The notes: generated by a model from the sequence alone, not told the origin. Counted from the first letter of the stretch, positions 44,565-55,655 are shown. The stretch: DNA of 64,000 nt from Azospirillum thiophilum (GCF_001305595.1 NZ_CP012404.1:186001-250000); one strand, 5' to 3'. Program-made: numbers and translations.

Positions 44565-45197
44565 ATGACGATCCATGATCCGGAAACCGGTGCGGATGGC
44601 GCCCGCGCCGACGTCTACCGGCTGCTGGCCCTGACCCTGGCGGCTCCGCCGTCCGCCTCCCTGCTTGCCCTGCTGGGCGGCCTGTCGGGCGATGCCACGC
44701 CGCTCGGGCAGGCGTTCGACGACCTCGCCTCCCGCGCACGGGACGGCGACTCGCAGCTCGTCCAGGCGCGGGCGGAGCGTGAATTCAATGCGCTGTTCAT
44801 CGGCGTCGTGCAGGGCGAACTGGTCCCCTACGCCTCCTATTACCGCACCGGCTTCCTCACCGACCGGCCGCTGGCGGCGGTCCGCGCCGACCTCCAGGCG
44901 CTTGGGCTGGAACGGGCGCCCGGCGTGTCGGAGCCGGAAGACCACATCGCCGCGCTGTGCGAGGTCATGGCCGTGCTGATCCGCGAGGGCGCCGACCCGG
45001 CGGTGCAGTGGCACATGCTGGACAGCCATCTTGCGCCCTGGGCCGGCCGTTTCTTCCAGGATCTGGAACGGGCGGAGTCCGCCGATTTCTACCGCCCGGT
45101 CGGCACCGTCGGCCGCCTGTTCCTGCAGATCGAAGCCGAGATCCGGCAGGAGGCGTCCGCCCAACCGAACCGCATGCTGGAGGGAACCGACGCATGA
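44565..45197 (+). CDS. Molybdoenzyme maturation chaperone (TorD/DmsD family) for formate dehydrogenase
   Basis: A 210-residue all-helical chaperone of the TorD family. Landmarks are RADVYRLLALTLAAPPSASL near the start, AEREFNALFIGVVQGELVPY followed by ASYYRTGFLTDRPLA, and the C-terminal PEDHIAALCEVMAVLI and HLAPWAGRFFQDLERA. Such proteins hold the Tat-signal-bearing catalytic subunit until the molybdenum cofactor is inserted. It overlaps the next small gene by four bases. Confidence 0.88.
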   Translation: MTIHDPETGADGARADVYRLLALTLAAPPSASLLALLGGLSGDATPLGQAFDDLASRARDGDSQLVQARAEREFNALFIGVVQGELVPYASYYRTGFLTDRPLAAVRADLQALGLERAPGVSEPEDHIAALCEVMAVLIREGADPAVQWHMLDSHLAPWAGRFFQDLERAESADFYRPVGTVGRLFLQIEAEIRQEASAQPNRMLEGTDA

Positions 45198-45403
45198 CGA
45201 GCCAGCCCGAGCCTCCCCGCACCCCGCTTCAGCGCCGCGACATCCTGAAGACGCTTGGCCTGGGCGCGGCCGGTGCCGCCGCGGCCACCATGTTGCCGGC
45301 CGGCGACGCGGCGCAGGCCGCGGAAACGCCGCAGGAGCAGGTGAAGACCCGCTACCGCGAAACCGAACACGTCAAGCGCTTCTATGCGCTGAACCGCCTG
45401 TAG
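45194..45403 (+). CDS. Small twin-arginine protein of formate dehydrogenase operons
   Basis: A 69-residue protein with a degenerate Tat-type start (LQRRDILKTLGLGAAGAAAA) and a short charged end (TRYRETEHVKRFYALNRL). It matches the family known as the formate dehydrogenase region Tat target, regularly found directly before the alpha subunit. The role is unproven. It starts at the ATGA overlap with the chaperone and ends 19 bases before the alpha subunit. Confidence 0.88.
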   Translation: MTSQPEPPRTPLQRRDILKTLGLGAAGAAAATMLPAGDAAQAAETPQEQVKTRYRETEHVKRFYALNRL

Positions 45404-45422
45404 AGCGGCCGGGAGGGTGTCC

Positions 45423-48374
45423 ATGCTGGTCAAACGGTCCCCCAATGCCACTGGCAAAGGCTCCGGCAACGCCTTCGCCAAGGCGTCCCGTACCGCCCGC
45501 TCCGGTCTGGCCGGCGCGCTGGCCGACAGCCTGGAGCCGGGCGTCAGCCGCCGCGCCTTCCTGCGCCGCTCCGGGATTGCCGCAGGCGGCATCGCCGCCG
45601 TCGGCGCGCTGCCCGGCGCGATGATCCGCAAGGCCGAGGCCGGGCCGATCCTGCCCAATGTCGAGCTGGTGACCCGCAAGAACGTCTGCACCCATTGCTC
45701 GGTCGGCTGCACGGTGATCGCCGAGGTGCAGAACGGCGTCTGGGTCGGGCAGGAGCCGGGCTGGGAAAGCCCGATCAGCCAGGGCACCCATTGCGCCAAG
45801 GGCGCGTCGGTGCGCGAGCTGACCAAGGGCACCCGCCGAGTCAAATACCCGCTCAAGCTGGTGGACGGCGTCTGGCAGCGCATCGGCTGGGACCAGGCGA
45901 TCGAGGAGATCGGCGACCGGCTGCTGGAGATCCGCAAGGCGTCCGGCCCCGACGCGGTGTTCTGGCTCGGTTCTGCCAAATTCTCCAACGAGGGCGCTTA
46001 TCTCTACCGCAAGCTGGCGGCCTTCTGGGGGACCAACAACGTCGACCATCAGGCGCGCATCTGCCACTCCACCACGGTCGCCGGCGTGGCGAACACGTGG
46101 GGCTACGGCGCCATGACCAACAGCTACAACGACATCCAGAATTCCAAGGCGCTGGTGATCGTCGGCGGCAACCCGGCCGAGGCGCACCCGGTGTCGATGC
46201 AGCACATGCTGCGCGGCAAGGAGCACAACCGCGCCCCCTTCATCGTCATTGATCCGCGCTTCACCCGCACCGCGGCGCATGCCACCGAATATGTCCGCAT
46301 CCGCCCCGGCACCGACATCCCCATCGCCTGGGGCCTGCTGTGGCACATCTTCGAGAATGGCTGGGAGGACAAGGAGTATATCCGCCAGCGCGTCTACGGC
46401 ATGGACGAGATCCGCGCCGAGGTGAAGAAATGGACGCCCGAGGAGGTGGAGCGGGTGACCGGCGTTCCCGGCACCCAGCTGCGCCGGGTGGCGGAGGCGC
46501 TGGCGAAGAACAAGCCCAGCACGGTGATCTGGTGCATGGGCGTCACCCAGCACACGGTCGGCACCGCCAACGTCCGGGCGCTATCGATCCTGCAGCTGGC
46601 GTTGGGCAACATCGGCGTGGCCGGCGGCGGCGCCAACATCTACCGCGGCCACTGCAACGTGCAGGGCGCCACCGACTTCGGCCTCGACGTCACCACGCTG
46701 CCCGCCTATTACGGGCTGGCCGAAGGCGCATGGAAGCATTTCGCCCGGGTCTGGGACGTCGGGTACGACGATCTCAAGGGCCGCTTCGCCTCCAAGGATC
46801 TGATGGAGGCCAAAGGTATCCCGACCACGCGCTGGTTCGACGCCGTGCTGGCCAAGCCGAACGAGATCGACCAGCCGAGCCCCTTGCGCGCCATGATGTG
46901 CTTCGGCCATGGCGGCAATACCGTCACCCGCATGCCGGAGATGCTGAAGGGGCTGGAGAAGCTGAGCCTGCTGGTCGTCGCCGACCCGCACCCGACCACC
47001 TTCGCGGCGATCAAGGAGCGGCGCAACGGCACCTATATCCTGCCGGCCTGCACCCAGTTCGAAACCGACGGGTCGCGCACCTGCTCCAACCGCTCGATGC
47101 AGTGGGGGGAGAGGGTGGTGGAGCCGATCTTCGAATCGAAGGACGACTACACCATCATGTATCTGCTGGCCCGCAAGCTGGGCTTCGCCGACGAGATGTT
47201 CAAGCACATCACGGTGGAGGAGACCCGGCCGGTGCCGGAGGACATCCTGCGCGAGATGAACCGCGGCTGCCTGTCGATCGGCGCCACCGGCCAGTCGCCG
47301 GAACGGTTGAAGATGCACATGAAGCATCAGGCCGATTTCGACAAGATCACCATGCGGGCATCCGCCGGCCCCTGCGCCGGCGACTATTACGGCCTGCCCT
47401 GGCCGAGCTGGGGCCATCCGGAGCTGAAGCATCCCGGCTCGGCGGTGCTCTACGACACATCCAAGCATGTCATGGACGGCGGCGGCGTCTTCCGCGCCCG
47501 CTTCGGGGTGGAGCGCAACGGCGTCTCGCTGCTTGCCGACGGCTCCTATTCCAAGGGGTCGGAGATCGAGGACGGCTATCCCGAATTCACCATGGCGGTG
47601 CTGAGGAAGCTGGGCTGGGACAAGGACCTGACGCCCGAGGAGATGCGCGTCATCCAGGCCATCGGCGGCGGGGCCGGCAGTGCGGAAATCGACAATGTCA
47701 GCTGGCAGACCGACCTGTCGATGGGCATCATCCGGGTGGCGCTGAAGCATGGCTGCGTGCCGCACGGCAACGCCAAGGCGCGCGCCGTCGCCTGGAACCT
47801 GCCCGACCCGGTGCCGGTCCACCGCGAGCCGATCTATTCCCCGCGCCCCGACCTGGTGAAGGCCTTCCCGGCGATCGAGGACCGGCGCGACTTCCGGCTG
47901 GTCCAGCTCGCCCGCTCGCTGCAGTTCAAGGTGGCGGACAGCGACCTGCGCCAGCGCTTCCCCATGGTGCTGACCTCCGGCCGGCTGGTCGAGTATGAGG
48001 GCGGCGGCGAGGAAACCCGGTCAAACCCCTGGCTGGCCGAGCTGCAGCAGTCGATGTTCGCGGAGATCAACAGCAAGGACGCCGAGCGGCTGGGCATCAA
48101 GGACGGAGCCTGGATCTGGGTTTACGGGCCGGAGGACGGCGGCAAGGCCAAGGTCAAGGCGCTGGTGACCGAGCGGGTGGGCAGCGGCACGGTGTTCATG
48201 CCCTTCCACTTCTCGGGAGTCTGGCAGGGCGAATCCCTGCGCGACAACTACCCGCCCGACACCGACCCCATCGTGCTGGGCGAGCCGGTGAACGGGGTGA
48301 CGACCTACGGCTACGACCCCGTCACCTTCATGCAGGAAACCAAGGTCACCCTCTGCCGGGTCGAACCGGCATGA
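45423..48374 (+). CDS. fdnG: Formate dehydrogenase alpha subunit, periplasmic, cysteine type
   Basis: A 983-residue molybdopterin enzyme oxidising formate to CO2. The Tat signal VSRRAFLRRSG (RR at 43-44) follows an unusually long 42-residue n-region. The [4Fe-4S] ligands are Cys89, Cys92, Cys96 and Cys124. The catalytic position is Cys214 in ARICHSTTVAG, where E. coli FdnG has selenocysteine; no in-frame UGA is present. The C-terminal cofactor domain includes RFPMVLTSGRLVEYEGGGEE. ATG 45423 has GGGAGG at six bases. Confidence 0.95.
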   Translation: MLVKRSPNATGKGSGNAFAKASRTARSGLAGALADSLEPGVSRRAFLRRSGIAAGGIAAVGALPGAMIRKAEAGPILPNVELVTRKNVCTHCSVGCTVIAEVQNGVWVGQEPGWESPISQGTHCAKGASVRELTKGTRRVKYPLKLVDGVWQRIGWDQAIEEIGDRLLEIRKASGPDAVFWLGSAKFSNEGAYLYRKLAAFWGTNNVDHQARICHSTTVAGVANTWGYGAMTNSYNDIQNSKALVIVGGNPAEAHPVSMQHMLRGKEHNRAPFIVIDPRFTRTAAHATEYVRIRPGTDIPIAWGLLWHIFENGWEDKEYIRQRVYGMDEIRAEVKKWTPEEVERVTGVPGTQLRRVAEALAKNKPSTVIWCMGVTQHTVGTANVRALSILQLALGNIGVAGGGANIYRGHCNVQGATDFGLDVTTLPAYYGLAEGAWKHFARVWDVGYDDLKGRFASKDLMEAKGIPTTRWFDAVLAKPNEIDQPSPLRAMMCFGHGGNTVTRMPEMLKGLEKLSLLVVADPHPTTFAAIKERRNGTYILPACTQFETDGSRTCSNRSMQWGERVVEPIFESKDDYTIMYLLARKLGFADEMFKHITVEETRPVPEDILREMNRGCLSIGATGQSPERLKMHMKHQADFDKITMRASAGPCAGDYYGLPWPSWGHPELKHPGSAVLYDTSKHVMDGGGVFRARFGVERNGVSLLADGSYSKGSEIEDGYPEFTMAVLRKLGWDKDLTPEEMRVIQAIGGGAGSAEIDNVSWQTDLSMGIIRVALKHGCVPHGNAKARAVAWNLPDPVPVHREPIYSPRPDLVKAFPAIEDRRDFRLVQLARSLQFKVADSDLRQRFPMVLTSGRLVEYEGGGEETRSNPWLAELQQSMFAEINSKDAERLGIKDGAWIWVYGPEDGGKAKVKALVTERVGSGTVFMPFHFSGVWQGESLRDNYPPDTDPIVLGEPVNGVTTYGYDPVTFMQETKVTLCRVEPA

Positions 48375-48396
48375 CGTGCAGGAGCTGAGGAAAGCA

Positions 48397-49035
48397 ATGG
48401 CCCGGATGAAGTTCCTGTGCGACGCCGAACGCTGCATCGAATGCAACGCCTGCGTCACCGCCTGCAAGAACGAGCATGAGGTCCCCTGGGGCATCAACCG
48501 CCGCCGGCTGGTCACGTTGAACGACGGCAAGCCCGGCGAGCGGTCGATCTCGATGGCCTGCATGCATTGCAACGACCCGCCCTGCGCCGCGGTCTGCCCG
48601 GTGGACTGCTTCCTGCAGACCGAGGATGGGGTCGTGCTGCATAGCAAGGACCTGTGCATCGGCTGCGGCTATTGCTTCTACGCCTGTCCGTTCGGAGCGC
48701 CGCAGTACCCGCGCACCACCGATTTCGGCAGCCGCGGCAAGATGGACAAGTGCACCTTCTGCGCCGGCGGTCCCGAGCCCGACGGCAGCGTCGAGGAGTA
48801 CCAGAAATACGGCGCCAACCGGCTGGCCGAAGGCAAGCTGCCGCTGTGCGCCGAGATGTGCTCGACCCGCGCGCTGATGGCCGGCGACGGTGCAGTGCTG
48901 GCCGACATCTACCAGGAACGGTCGCTGCGCCGCGGCTACGGCTCCGGTGCGCCGGGCTGGTTCACAGCCTACGGCCGCAACGACCGCGGCCAGCCCTTCG
49001 CTCCCGGCGGGCCGGGCGGCCGGGGAGGGGCGTGA
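48397..49035 (+). CDS. fdnH: Formate dehydrogenase beta (iron-sulfur) subunit
   Basis: A 212-residue electron-transfer subunit with four ferredoxin-type clusters: CIECNACVTACKNEH, CMHCNDPPCAAVCPVDC, CIGCGYCFYACPFG and CTFC with a partner CAEMC. It is shorter than E. coli FdnH and lacks that protein's C-terminal membrane helix, ending in a Gly-rich tail. It must therefore rely on the gamma subunit for membrane contact. GAGGAAA precedes ATG 48397. Confidence 0.93.
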   Translation: MARMKFLCDAERCIECNACVTACKNEHEVPWGINRRRLVTLNDGKPGERSISMACMHCNDPPCAAVCPVDCFLQTEDGVVLHSKDLCIGCGYCFYACPFGAPQYPRTTDFGSRGKMDKCTFCAGGPEPDGSVEEYQKYGANRLAEGKLPLCAEMCSTRALMAGDGAVLADIYQERSLRRGYGSGAPGWFTAYGRNDRGQPFAPGGPGGRGGA

Positions 49036-49050
49036 GCGTCGGTCGATGAT

Positions 49051-49156
49051 ACCCCCACCTAACCTCCCCCGCTGGGCGGGGGAGGGACTGCCGCCACTCT
49101 CCCGCATAAGCGCTTGCTCCCTCCCCCGCCCAGCGGGGGAGGGTTGGGGTGGGGGC
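49051..49156. repeat. Mirror-symmetric intergenic repeat, family B copy 4
   Basis: The left side is ACCCCCACCTAACCTCCCCC then hairpin CCCCCGCTGGGCGGGGG; the right side is hairpin CCCCCGCCCAGCGGGGG then AGGGTTGGGGTGGGGG. The central segment GGGACTGCCGCCACTCTCCC is the reverse complement of the centre of copy 2. It sits inside the formate dehydrogenase operon between beta and gamma genes. Confidence 0.85.
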
Positions 49157-49188
49157 AAGTAAGGCGCCAATTCAATCGGGAGACCACC

Positions 49189-50202
49189 ATGCGCGCCCTC
49201 CAAGCCCTGCTGCTGTTGATCGCCCTGCTGGCCGCGCCGACCGTCGCGCAGGCACAGCTGACCCAGTCCCCCGGCCCCAACTCGCCCACCACCAAGGAGC
49301 AGGTGCCGCTCTACGTCCCGCAGACCGACAAGCTGGTCGGCCGGGTCAGCATCCCGGACGAGAAGCTGGGGGTGCTGGTCCAGCCGCAGGGGCGGGACTG
49401 GCGGGAGTTCCGCAGCCAGACGCTGCAACTGACCATCGGCGGCTTCGCCATCGGCATGACGGCGATCCTGGCGGCGTTCTTCCTCTATCGCGGCACCATC
49501 CGCATCCATGGCGGCAAGGCCGGGCGGCTGGTGCTGCGCTTCAACGGGCTGGACCGCTTCGCCCATTGGACGACGGCGGTCAGCTTCCTGGCGATGGCGC
49601 TGACCGGCGCGATCCTGACCTTCGGGCGTCCGCTGCTGATCCCGCTGATCGGCCATCCGGCCTTCACCGCGCTGGCCGAGACGTCGAAGTCGATCCACAA
49701 TTATGTCAGCGTGCCCTTCATCGTCGGGCTGGTGATGATCATGGCGCTGTGGCTGCGCGACAATCTTCCGGAGAAATCGGACTGGCTGTGGATCAAGTCC
49801 GCCGGCGGCCTCTTCACCAAGGCCGGCGGCAAGCATCCGGAGGCCGGGCGCTTCAACGCCGGGCAGAAGGGGGTGTTCTGGGGCATCGTGCTGGGCGGCC
49901 TCGGCATGACGGCCACCGGCTGGCTGATGATGGTGCCCTTCGCCGTCACCGGGATCGGCGGCATGCAGATCCTGCATGTGATCCACGGGTTGCTGGCGGC
50001 GGTGCTGATCGCGGTGGTGATCGGGCATATCTACATCGGCACCATCGGCATGGAGGGCGCCTTCGACGCCATGGGCCGCGGCGAGGTCGACGAGGCCTGG
50101 GCGATCGAGCATCACCGCCGCTGGTACGAGGAGCAGCTGCGCAAGGGCTATGTCGAGGGCCGGCCGGGCGGGCACGCAGGCGACCGGCAGCCGGCGGAGT
50201 GA
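49189..50202 (+). CDS. fdnI: Formate dehydrogenase gamma (cytochrome b556) subunit
   Basis: A 337-residue membrane subunit. A signal peptide (ending AQAQ) and a periplasmic segment of about 70 residues precede the membrane core, which starts around residue 78. Probable heme ligands are the histidines in LDRFAHWTTAVSFLAMALTG, KSIHNYVSVPF and LHVIHGLLAAVLIAVVIGHI. It accepts electrons from the beta subunit and passes them to quinone. It is the last gene of the operon. Confidence 0.93.
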   Translation: MRALQALLLLIALLAAPTVAQAQLTQSPGPNSPTTKEQVPLYVPQTDKLVGRVSIPDEKLGVLVQPQGRDWREFRSQTLQLTIGGFAIGMTAILAAFFLYRGTIRIHGGKAGRLVLRFNGLDRFAHWTTAVSFLAMALTGAILTFGRPLLIPLIGHPAFTALAETSKSIHNYVSVPFIVGLVMIMALWLRDNLPEKSDWLWIKSAGGLFTKAGGKHPEAGRFNAGQKGVFWGIVLGGLGMTATGWLMMVPFAVTGIGGMQILHVIHGLLAAVLIAVVIGHIYIGTIGMEGAFDAMGRGEVDEAWAIEHHRRWYEEQLRKGYVEGRPGGHAGDRQPAE

Positions 50203-50375
50203 GCAGCCTTATCCGATGGCGTGCGAACAATCACGTCATCTGACCGTCGCCTTCCTCCGCCGTCTCCTTCCATAGTACAATTTACCCCCTCCCTCCCGAA
50301 ATGGCTGAATGGCGCCAGACAAACGCGCCGGACCGGCAACCCGACCGGTTCGCCTTATTGAGAGGAACGGCCCAA

Positions 50376-51896
<1,521 letters not shown>

Positions 51897-51924
51897 GCCC
51901 CGCTCCTCCCTATCGGGCAAACCT

Positions 51925-51957
51925 GGGCCGGGGGTACGTCCCCCGGCCTTTTTTCTT
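51925..51957 (+). terminator. Intrinsic terminator after aldehyde dehydrogenase
   Basis: The perfect 9-base stem GGCCGGGGG/CCCCCGGCC with a 5-base loop is followed by TTTTTT. The downstream genes thus depend on read-through or their own promoter. Confidence 0.92.
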
Positions 51958-51989
51958 TCAACGGCATCGCGCCCATCGGGAACCGCATC

Positions 51990-52379
51990 ATGGCCGACCG
52001 CGTCACCGCCACACCGGAAGCGTTGTCATTGCTCGACCGCCTGTCGGCCAGGCATGGGCCGTTGATGCTGCACCTGTCGGGCGGCTGTTGCGACGGGTCG
52101 GCACCGCTCTGCCTGCCGCTGGGGGAGTTCCGCATGGGCGGGCGGGATCTCTGCATCGGGCGGGTAGGCGGCGCGCCCTTCTGCATGGCCGACGACACTT
52201 TCGAATGGTGGCGCAACAGCCAGGTCATCCTGGACGTGATACAAGCGCGCGGCGGCGGTTTTTCCCTGGAGGCGCCGGACGGCGTACGCTTCACCGCCAA
52301 GGCCCGTCTGTTCACCGACGGGGAACTGATCGACCTGCCGGACCCCACCCCGGCGACCGCCATGCAAGAGATGCCGTAG
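51990..52379 (+). CDS. DUF779 family protein
   Basis: A 129-residue protein of the DUF779 family, of unknown function, nearly always encoded next to acetaldehyde dehydrogenase genes. Visible features are the motif HLSGGCCDGSAPLCLP near residue 28, with three cysteines that could bind metal, and DTFEWWRNSQVILDVIQARG. It follows the aldehyde dehydrogenase by 93 bases, across a terminator, and precedes the FIST gene by 16 bases. Confidence 0.88.
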   Translation: MADRVTATPEALSLLDRLSARHGPLMLHLSGGCCDGSAPLCLPLGEFRMGGRDLCIGRVGGAPFCMADDTFEWWRNSQVILDVIQARGGGFSLEAPDGVRFTAKARLFTDGELIDLPDPTPATAMQEMP

Positions 52380-52395
52380 GGAGACTGTTTCGACG

Positions 52396-53733
52396 ATGCC
52401 CTCCTTCACCGGTCCGCGGATTGGCCTTGCCCGCCGCCATCCCTGGAGTACCCTTGCCGGATCGCCTCCGCGGACGGAGGGGGAGGCGCCGGGGGCTGCC
52501 ATGTCCGCACAAGAGACGTCCGCATGGGGGATGTCGGCAAAGGGGCCGGCGAAAACGGCGGGCGGCGACGGCATGCCGCGCGCCGTCACCCATGCCGAAC
52601 GGCCGGAGGAGGCCGCGCGCGAGCTGCGTGCCGGGCTGGGCGCCGGGTTGGGTATAGGGGCTGGCGCCATGGGCCTGGAACTCGTGGTCGTCTTCTGCGC
52701 CCCCTGCTATGACCGTGCGGCGCTGGCCGATGCGCTGGCGGCGGAGTTCGGCACGGTGCCGGTCATCGGCTGCACCACCGCTGGCGAGATCGGCCCCGGC
52801 GGCTACACCACCAACGCGCTGGTGGCGGTGGGTTTCCCGAGCGAGGATTTCTCCATCGTCACCGCGCTGGTCGACCATGTCGACCGTTTCGAGATCGCCG
52901 ACAGCGCGGTCATCGCCCGCTCGCTGCTGTCGCGGCGCGACCGCGCCATGGCGGCCCGGCCGGTGCCGCTGGGCGAGGAGGCCCGCAGCTTCGCCATGCT
53001 GCTGATCGACGGGCTGTCGATGAGCGAGGAGACGGTGGTCAGCGCGCTGCACAATGCGCTGATCGACATCCCGCTGTTCGGCGCGTCGGCCGGCGACGAC
53101 CTGCATTTCGAACGCACCTTCGTCCTGCATGAGGGTGCCTTCCACCCGAACGCCGCGGTGGTCGCGCTGTTCACCACCGCCCGGCCCTTCACCGTCTTCC
53201 GCACCCAGCATTTCGTCAGCTCGGAGCGCAAGATGGTGGTCACCGGCGCCGACCCGCAGCGCCGCATCGTCCATGAGATCAACGCCGAGCCGGCGGGGCG
53301 CGAATATGCCCGGCTGGTCGGGCTGGAGGGCGAGCCGCTGACCCCGATGATCTTCGCCGCGCACCCCGTCGTGGTGCGGGTCGGCGGCCAGTATCATGTC
53401 CGATCGATCCAGAAGGTGAATGACGACGAGAGCCTGACCTTCTTCTGCGCCATCGACGAGGGCATCGTGCTCACGGTGGCGGAAGGGGTGGATCCGGTCG
53501 CCAACTTCGACGGGCTGATCGAGGGGATCGAGGCGGAGGTCGGCGCCCCCGACCTGATCCTCGGCTGCGACTGCATCCTGCGCCGGCTGGAGATGGAGCA
53601 GCGGCAATTGAACGCGGTGATGTCCGACCGGCTGGCCCGCCACCGGGTTGTCGGATTCTGCGCCTATGGCGAACAGGTGAACGGCATGCACGTCAACCAG
53701 ACCTTCACGGGCGTCGCCATCGGAGGGCGCTAA
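52396..53733 (+). CDS. FIST-domain sensor protein (NosP-like)
   Basis: A 445-residue cytoplasmic protein with FIST N-terminal (about 65-265; VPVIGCTTAGEIGPGGYTTN, SFAMLLIDGLSMSEETVVSA, IPLFGASAGDD) and FIST C-terminal (about 275-440; GREYARLVGLEGEPL, LILGCDCILRRLEMEQ, VVGFCAYGEQVNGMHVNQTF) domains. Family members called NosP bind heme and report nitric oxide to a co-encoded kinase. The kinase gene follows after 3 bases. The first 35 residues look non-conserved; ATG 52501 is a plausible later start. Confidence 0.87.
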   Translation: MPSFTGPRIGLARRHPWSTLAGSPPRTEGEAPGAAMSAQETSAWGMSAKGPAKTAGGDGMPRAVTHAERPEEAARELRAGLGAGLGIGAGAMGLELVVVFCAPCYDRAALADALAAEFGTVPVIGCTTAGEIGPGGYTTNALVAVGFPSEDFSIVTALVDHVDRFEIADSAVIARSLLSRRDRAMAARPVPLGEEARSFAMLLIDGLSMSEETVVSALHNALIDIPLFGASAGDDLHFERTFVLHEGAFHPNAAVVALFTTARPFTVFRTQHFVSSERKMVVTGADPQRRIVHEINAEPAGREYARLVGLEGEPLTPMIFAAHPVVVRVGGQYHVRSIQKVNDDESLTFFCAIDEGIVLTVAEGVDPVANFDGLIEGIEAEVGAPDLILGCDCILRRLEMEQRQLNAVMSDRLARHRVVGFCAYGEQVNGMHVNQTFTGVAIGGR

Positions 53734-53736
53734 GCC

Positions 53737-55566
53737 ATGGCCGGCATCCAAACCCGCAGCTGGACGCTCGATCCCGCCGACCGCATCGCCGAGCTGGAGC
53801 GCGAGAACGCCAAGCTCCAGCGCATCAACAAGGTGCTGATGGACCGCGTCGAGCGGTCGATGGATTTCCAGGGCGGCGCCTTCTCGCTGTTCCAGACCGC
53901 CATCGTGCTGGAGCAGAAGATCCGCGAGCGCACGTTGGAGCTGGAACGCGCCCTGCACAAGCTGGAGGACAGCAACCGCGACCATGCCCGCGCCAAGGAG
54001 CTGGCGGAGACGATGCGGACCCGCCTGTTCGAGGCGATCGAGTCGGTGAACGAGGGCTTCGCCCTGTTCGACTCCGCCGACCGGCTGGTGCTATGCAACC
54101 GCAAATACCTGTCCTACTGGCCGACGGTGGCGGACCGCATCCAGGCCGGCATCCGCTTCAACGATCTGGTGGCGATGGTCGCCGCCGCCGGTGCGGTCAG
54201 CGAGCCGCCACCCGACATCTGGCTGCGCGAGCGGATGGAACATCGCCACGACCTGAAGGGCGTCTTCCTGAACCGGCTGTCCGACGGACGCTGGATCCAG
54301 GTGAACGAGCGGCGCACCCGCGACGGCGGCATCGTCGGCGTCTACACCGACATCACCGTCATCAAACGCGAGGAGGAGCGGCGGCGCGAATCCGAGCAGG
54401 CGGAGAAATCCGCCCTGATGCTGCTGAACGACCAGCTGCAGCTGGCCAAGGCGGAGGCCGACCGCGCCAACCTGTCCAAGACCCGCTTCATCGCCGCCGC
54501 CAGCCACGATCTGCTGCAACCGCTGAACGCCGCCCGCCTGTTCGTCTCCGCCCTGGGCGACCTGGAGCAGCCGGACGCCAATGGCGAATTGGTGGAGAAC
54601 ATCGACGTGGCCTTGGCCTCGGTCGAGGATCTGCTGTCGGCGCTGCTGGACATCTCCAAGCTCGATGCCGGGGCGGTAACGCCGGAGGTCACCGATTTCC
54701 CGCTGCGCGGCATCCTGGCCCCGCTCGCCACCGAATATGCAGCGGTGGCGGCGGAGCGCGGCATCGACCTGAAGATGATCGGGTCGGGCGCGGTGGTGCG
54801 CAGCGACATGCGGCTGCTGCGCCGGATCGTGCAGAATTTCCTGTCCAACGCGCTGCGCTATGTCCAGGGCGGCCGGGTGGTCGTCGGCTGCCGCCGGACC
54901 GGCGACGGCATCCGCATCGAGGTGTGGGACAACGGCCCCGGCATCCCGCGCGACAAGATCGAGGAGATCTTCCAGGAGTTCCGCCGCCTCGACACCCCGG
55001 TCACCAAGGGGCGCGACCGCGGCATGGGGCTGGGGCTCGCCATCGTCGACCGCGTCGCCCGCATGCTGGGCCATCCCATCACGGTGCGGTCGGAACCGGG
55101 GCGCGGCTCGGTCTTCGCCGTCACCGTGCCGCGCGGCACCGAACGCCGCGCCGCGCGCCCGGCCAGCGTCGCCGCCCGGCCGATGGCCGACCGGCTGGCC
55201 GGCAGGTCGGTGCTGGTGCTGGACAACGAGCCGGCGGTGGTGGCGGGGATGGAGGCGCTGCTGCGCGGCTGGGCCTGCAAGGTGGTGTCGGCGACCAGCG
55301 GCGACGAGGCGCTGGCCCTGCTGTCGGGCATGCCGCAGCCGCCGGACCTGCTGATCGCCGATTATCACCTGGATGACGGCGCGCTGGGGGTCAACGAGGT
55401 GGCGCGGCTGCGCGCCGCCTGCGGCCGCATCCTGCCCGCGGTGATCGTCACCGCCAACCGCACGCCCGAACTGGCCGACGAGGCCAAGGCGGCCGGATGC
55501 CTGGTGCTCAACAAGCCGGTCAAGCCGGCGCAGCTGCGCGCGGTGATGTCGGGGCTGGTGGGATGA
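53737..55566 (+). CDS. Hybrid sensor histidine kinase (NahK-like), soluble
   Basis: A 609-residue kinase without membrane segments. A coiled coil covers about residues 15-95. A PAS domain spans about 96-210 (LFEAIESVNEGFALFDSADR, LVLCNRKYLSYWPTVADRI). The HisKA domain has His257 in FIAAASHDLLQPLNAARL, the ATPase domain has DNGPGIP and DRGMGLGLAIVDR, and a C-terminal receiver has Asp542 (LLIADYHL) and Lys593. The layout matches NahK/ErcS'-type kinases that pair with FIST proteins. It is translationally coupled to the FIST gene. Confidence 0.9.
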   Translation: MAGIQTRSWTLDPADRIAELERENAKLQRINKVLMDRVERSMDFQGGAFSLFQTAIVLEQKIRERTLELERALHKLEDSNRDHARAKELAETMRTRLFEAIESVNEGFALFDSADRLVLCNRKYLSYWPTVADRIQAGIRFNDLVAMVAAAGAVSEPPPDIWLRERMEHRHDLKGVFLNRLSDGRWIQVNERRTRDGGIVGVYTDITVIKREEERRRESEQAEKSALMLLNDQLQLAKAEADRANLSKTRFIAAASHDLLQPLNAARLFVSALGDLEQPDANGELVENIDVALASVEDLLSALLDISKLDAGAVTPEVTDFPLRGILAPLATEYAAVAAERGIDLKMIGSGAVVRSDMRLLRRIVQNFLSNALRYVQGGRVVVGCRRTGDGIRIEVWDNGPGIPRDKIEEIFQEFRRLDTPVTKGRDRGMGLGLAIVDRVARMLGHPITVRSEPGRGSVFAVTVPRGTERRAARPASVAARPMADRLAGRSVLVLDNEPAVVAGMEALLRGWACKVVSATSGDEALALLSGMPQPPDLLIADYHLDDGALGVNEVARLRAACGRILPAVIVTANRTPELADEAKAAGCLVLNKPVKPAQLRAVMSGLVG

Positions 55567-55600
55567 TTTACCGGTAACGCCTCGCCCGGCCGGCGTCCGG

Positions 55601-55640
55601 GATACCGGGGCCGGAAGTTCCGGCTTCCGGCCCCGGTATC
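55601..55640. terminator. Long perfect hairpin between convergent genes
   Basis: GATACCGGGGCCGGAAG pairs over 17 bases with CTTCCGGCCCCGGTATC around a six-base loop, between the kinase (plus) and a binding-protein gene (minus). Like the one at 10287-10330 it lacks a T-tract, so it probably ends or shields both transcripts. Confidence 0.7.
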
Positions 55641-55655
55641 ATGCGGAAAAGCGGC

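Noticed and set aside
45423..48374. Selenocysteine in the formate dehydrogenase alpha subunit
   Set aside because: The frame has no internal TGA; the active-site codon is cysteine.
50203..50375. Sigma-54 promoter upstream of the ExaC-type gene
   Set aside because: No GG-N10-GC element with acceptable flanks was found.
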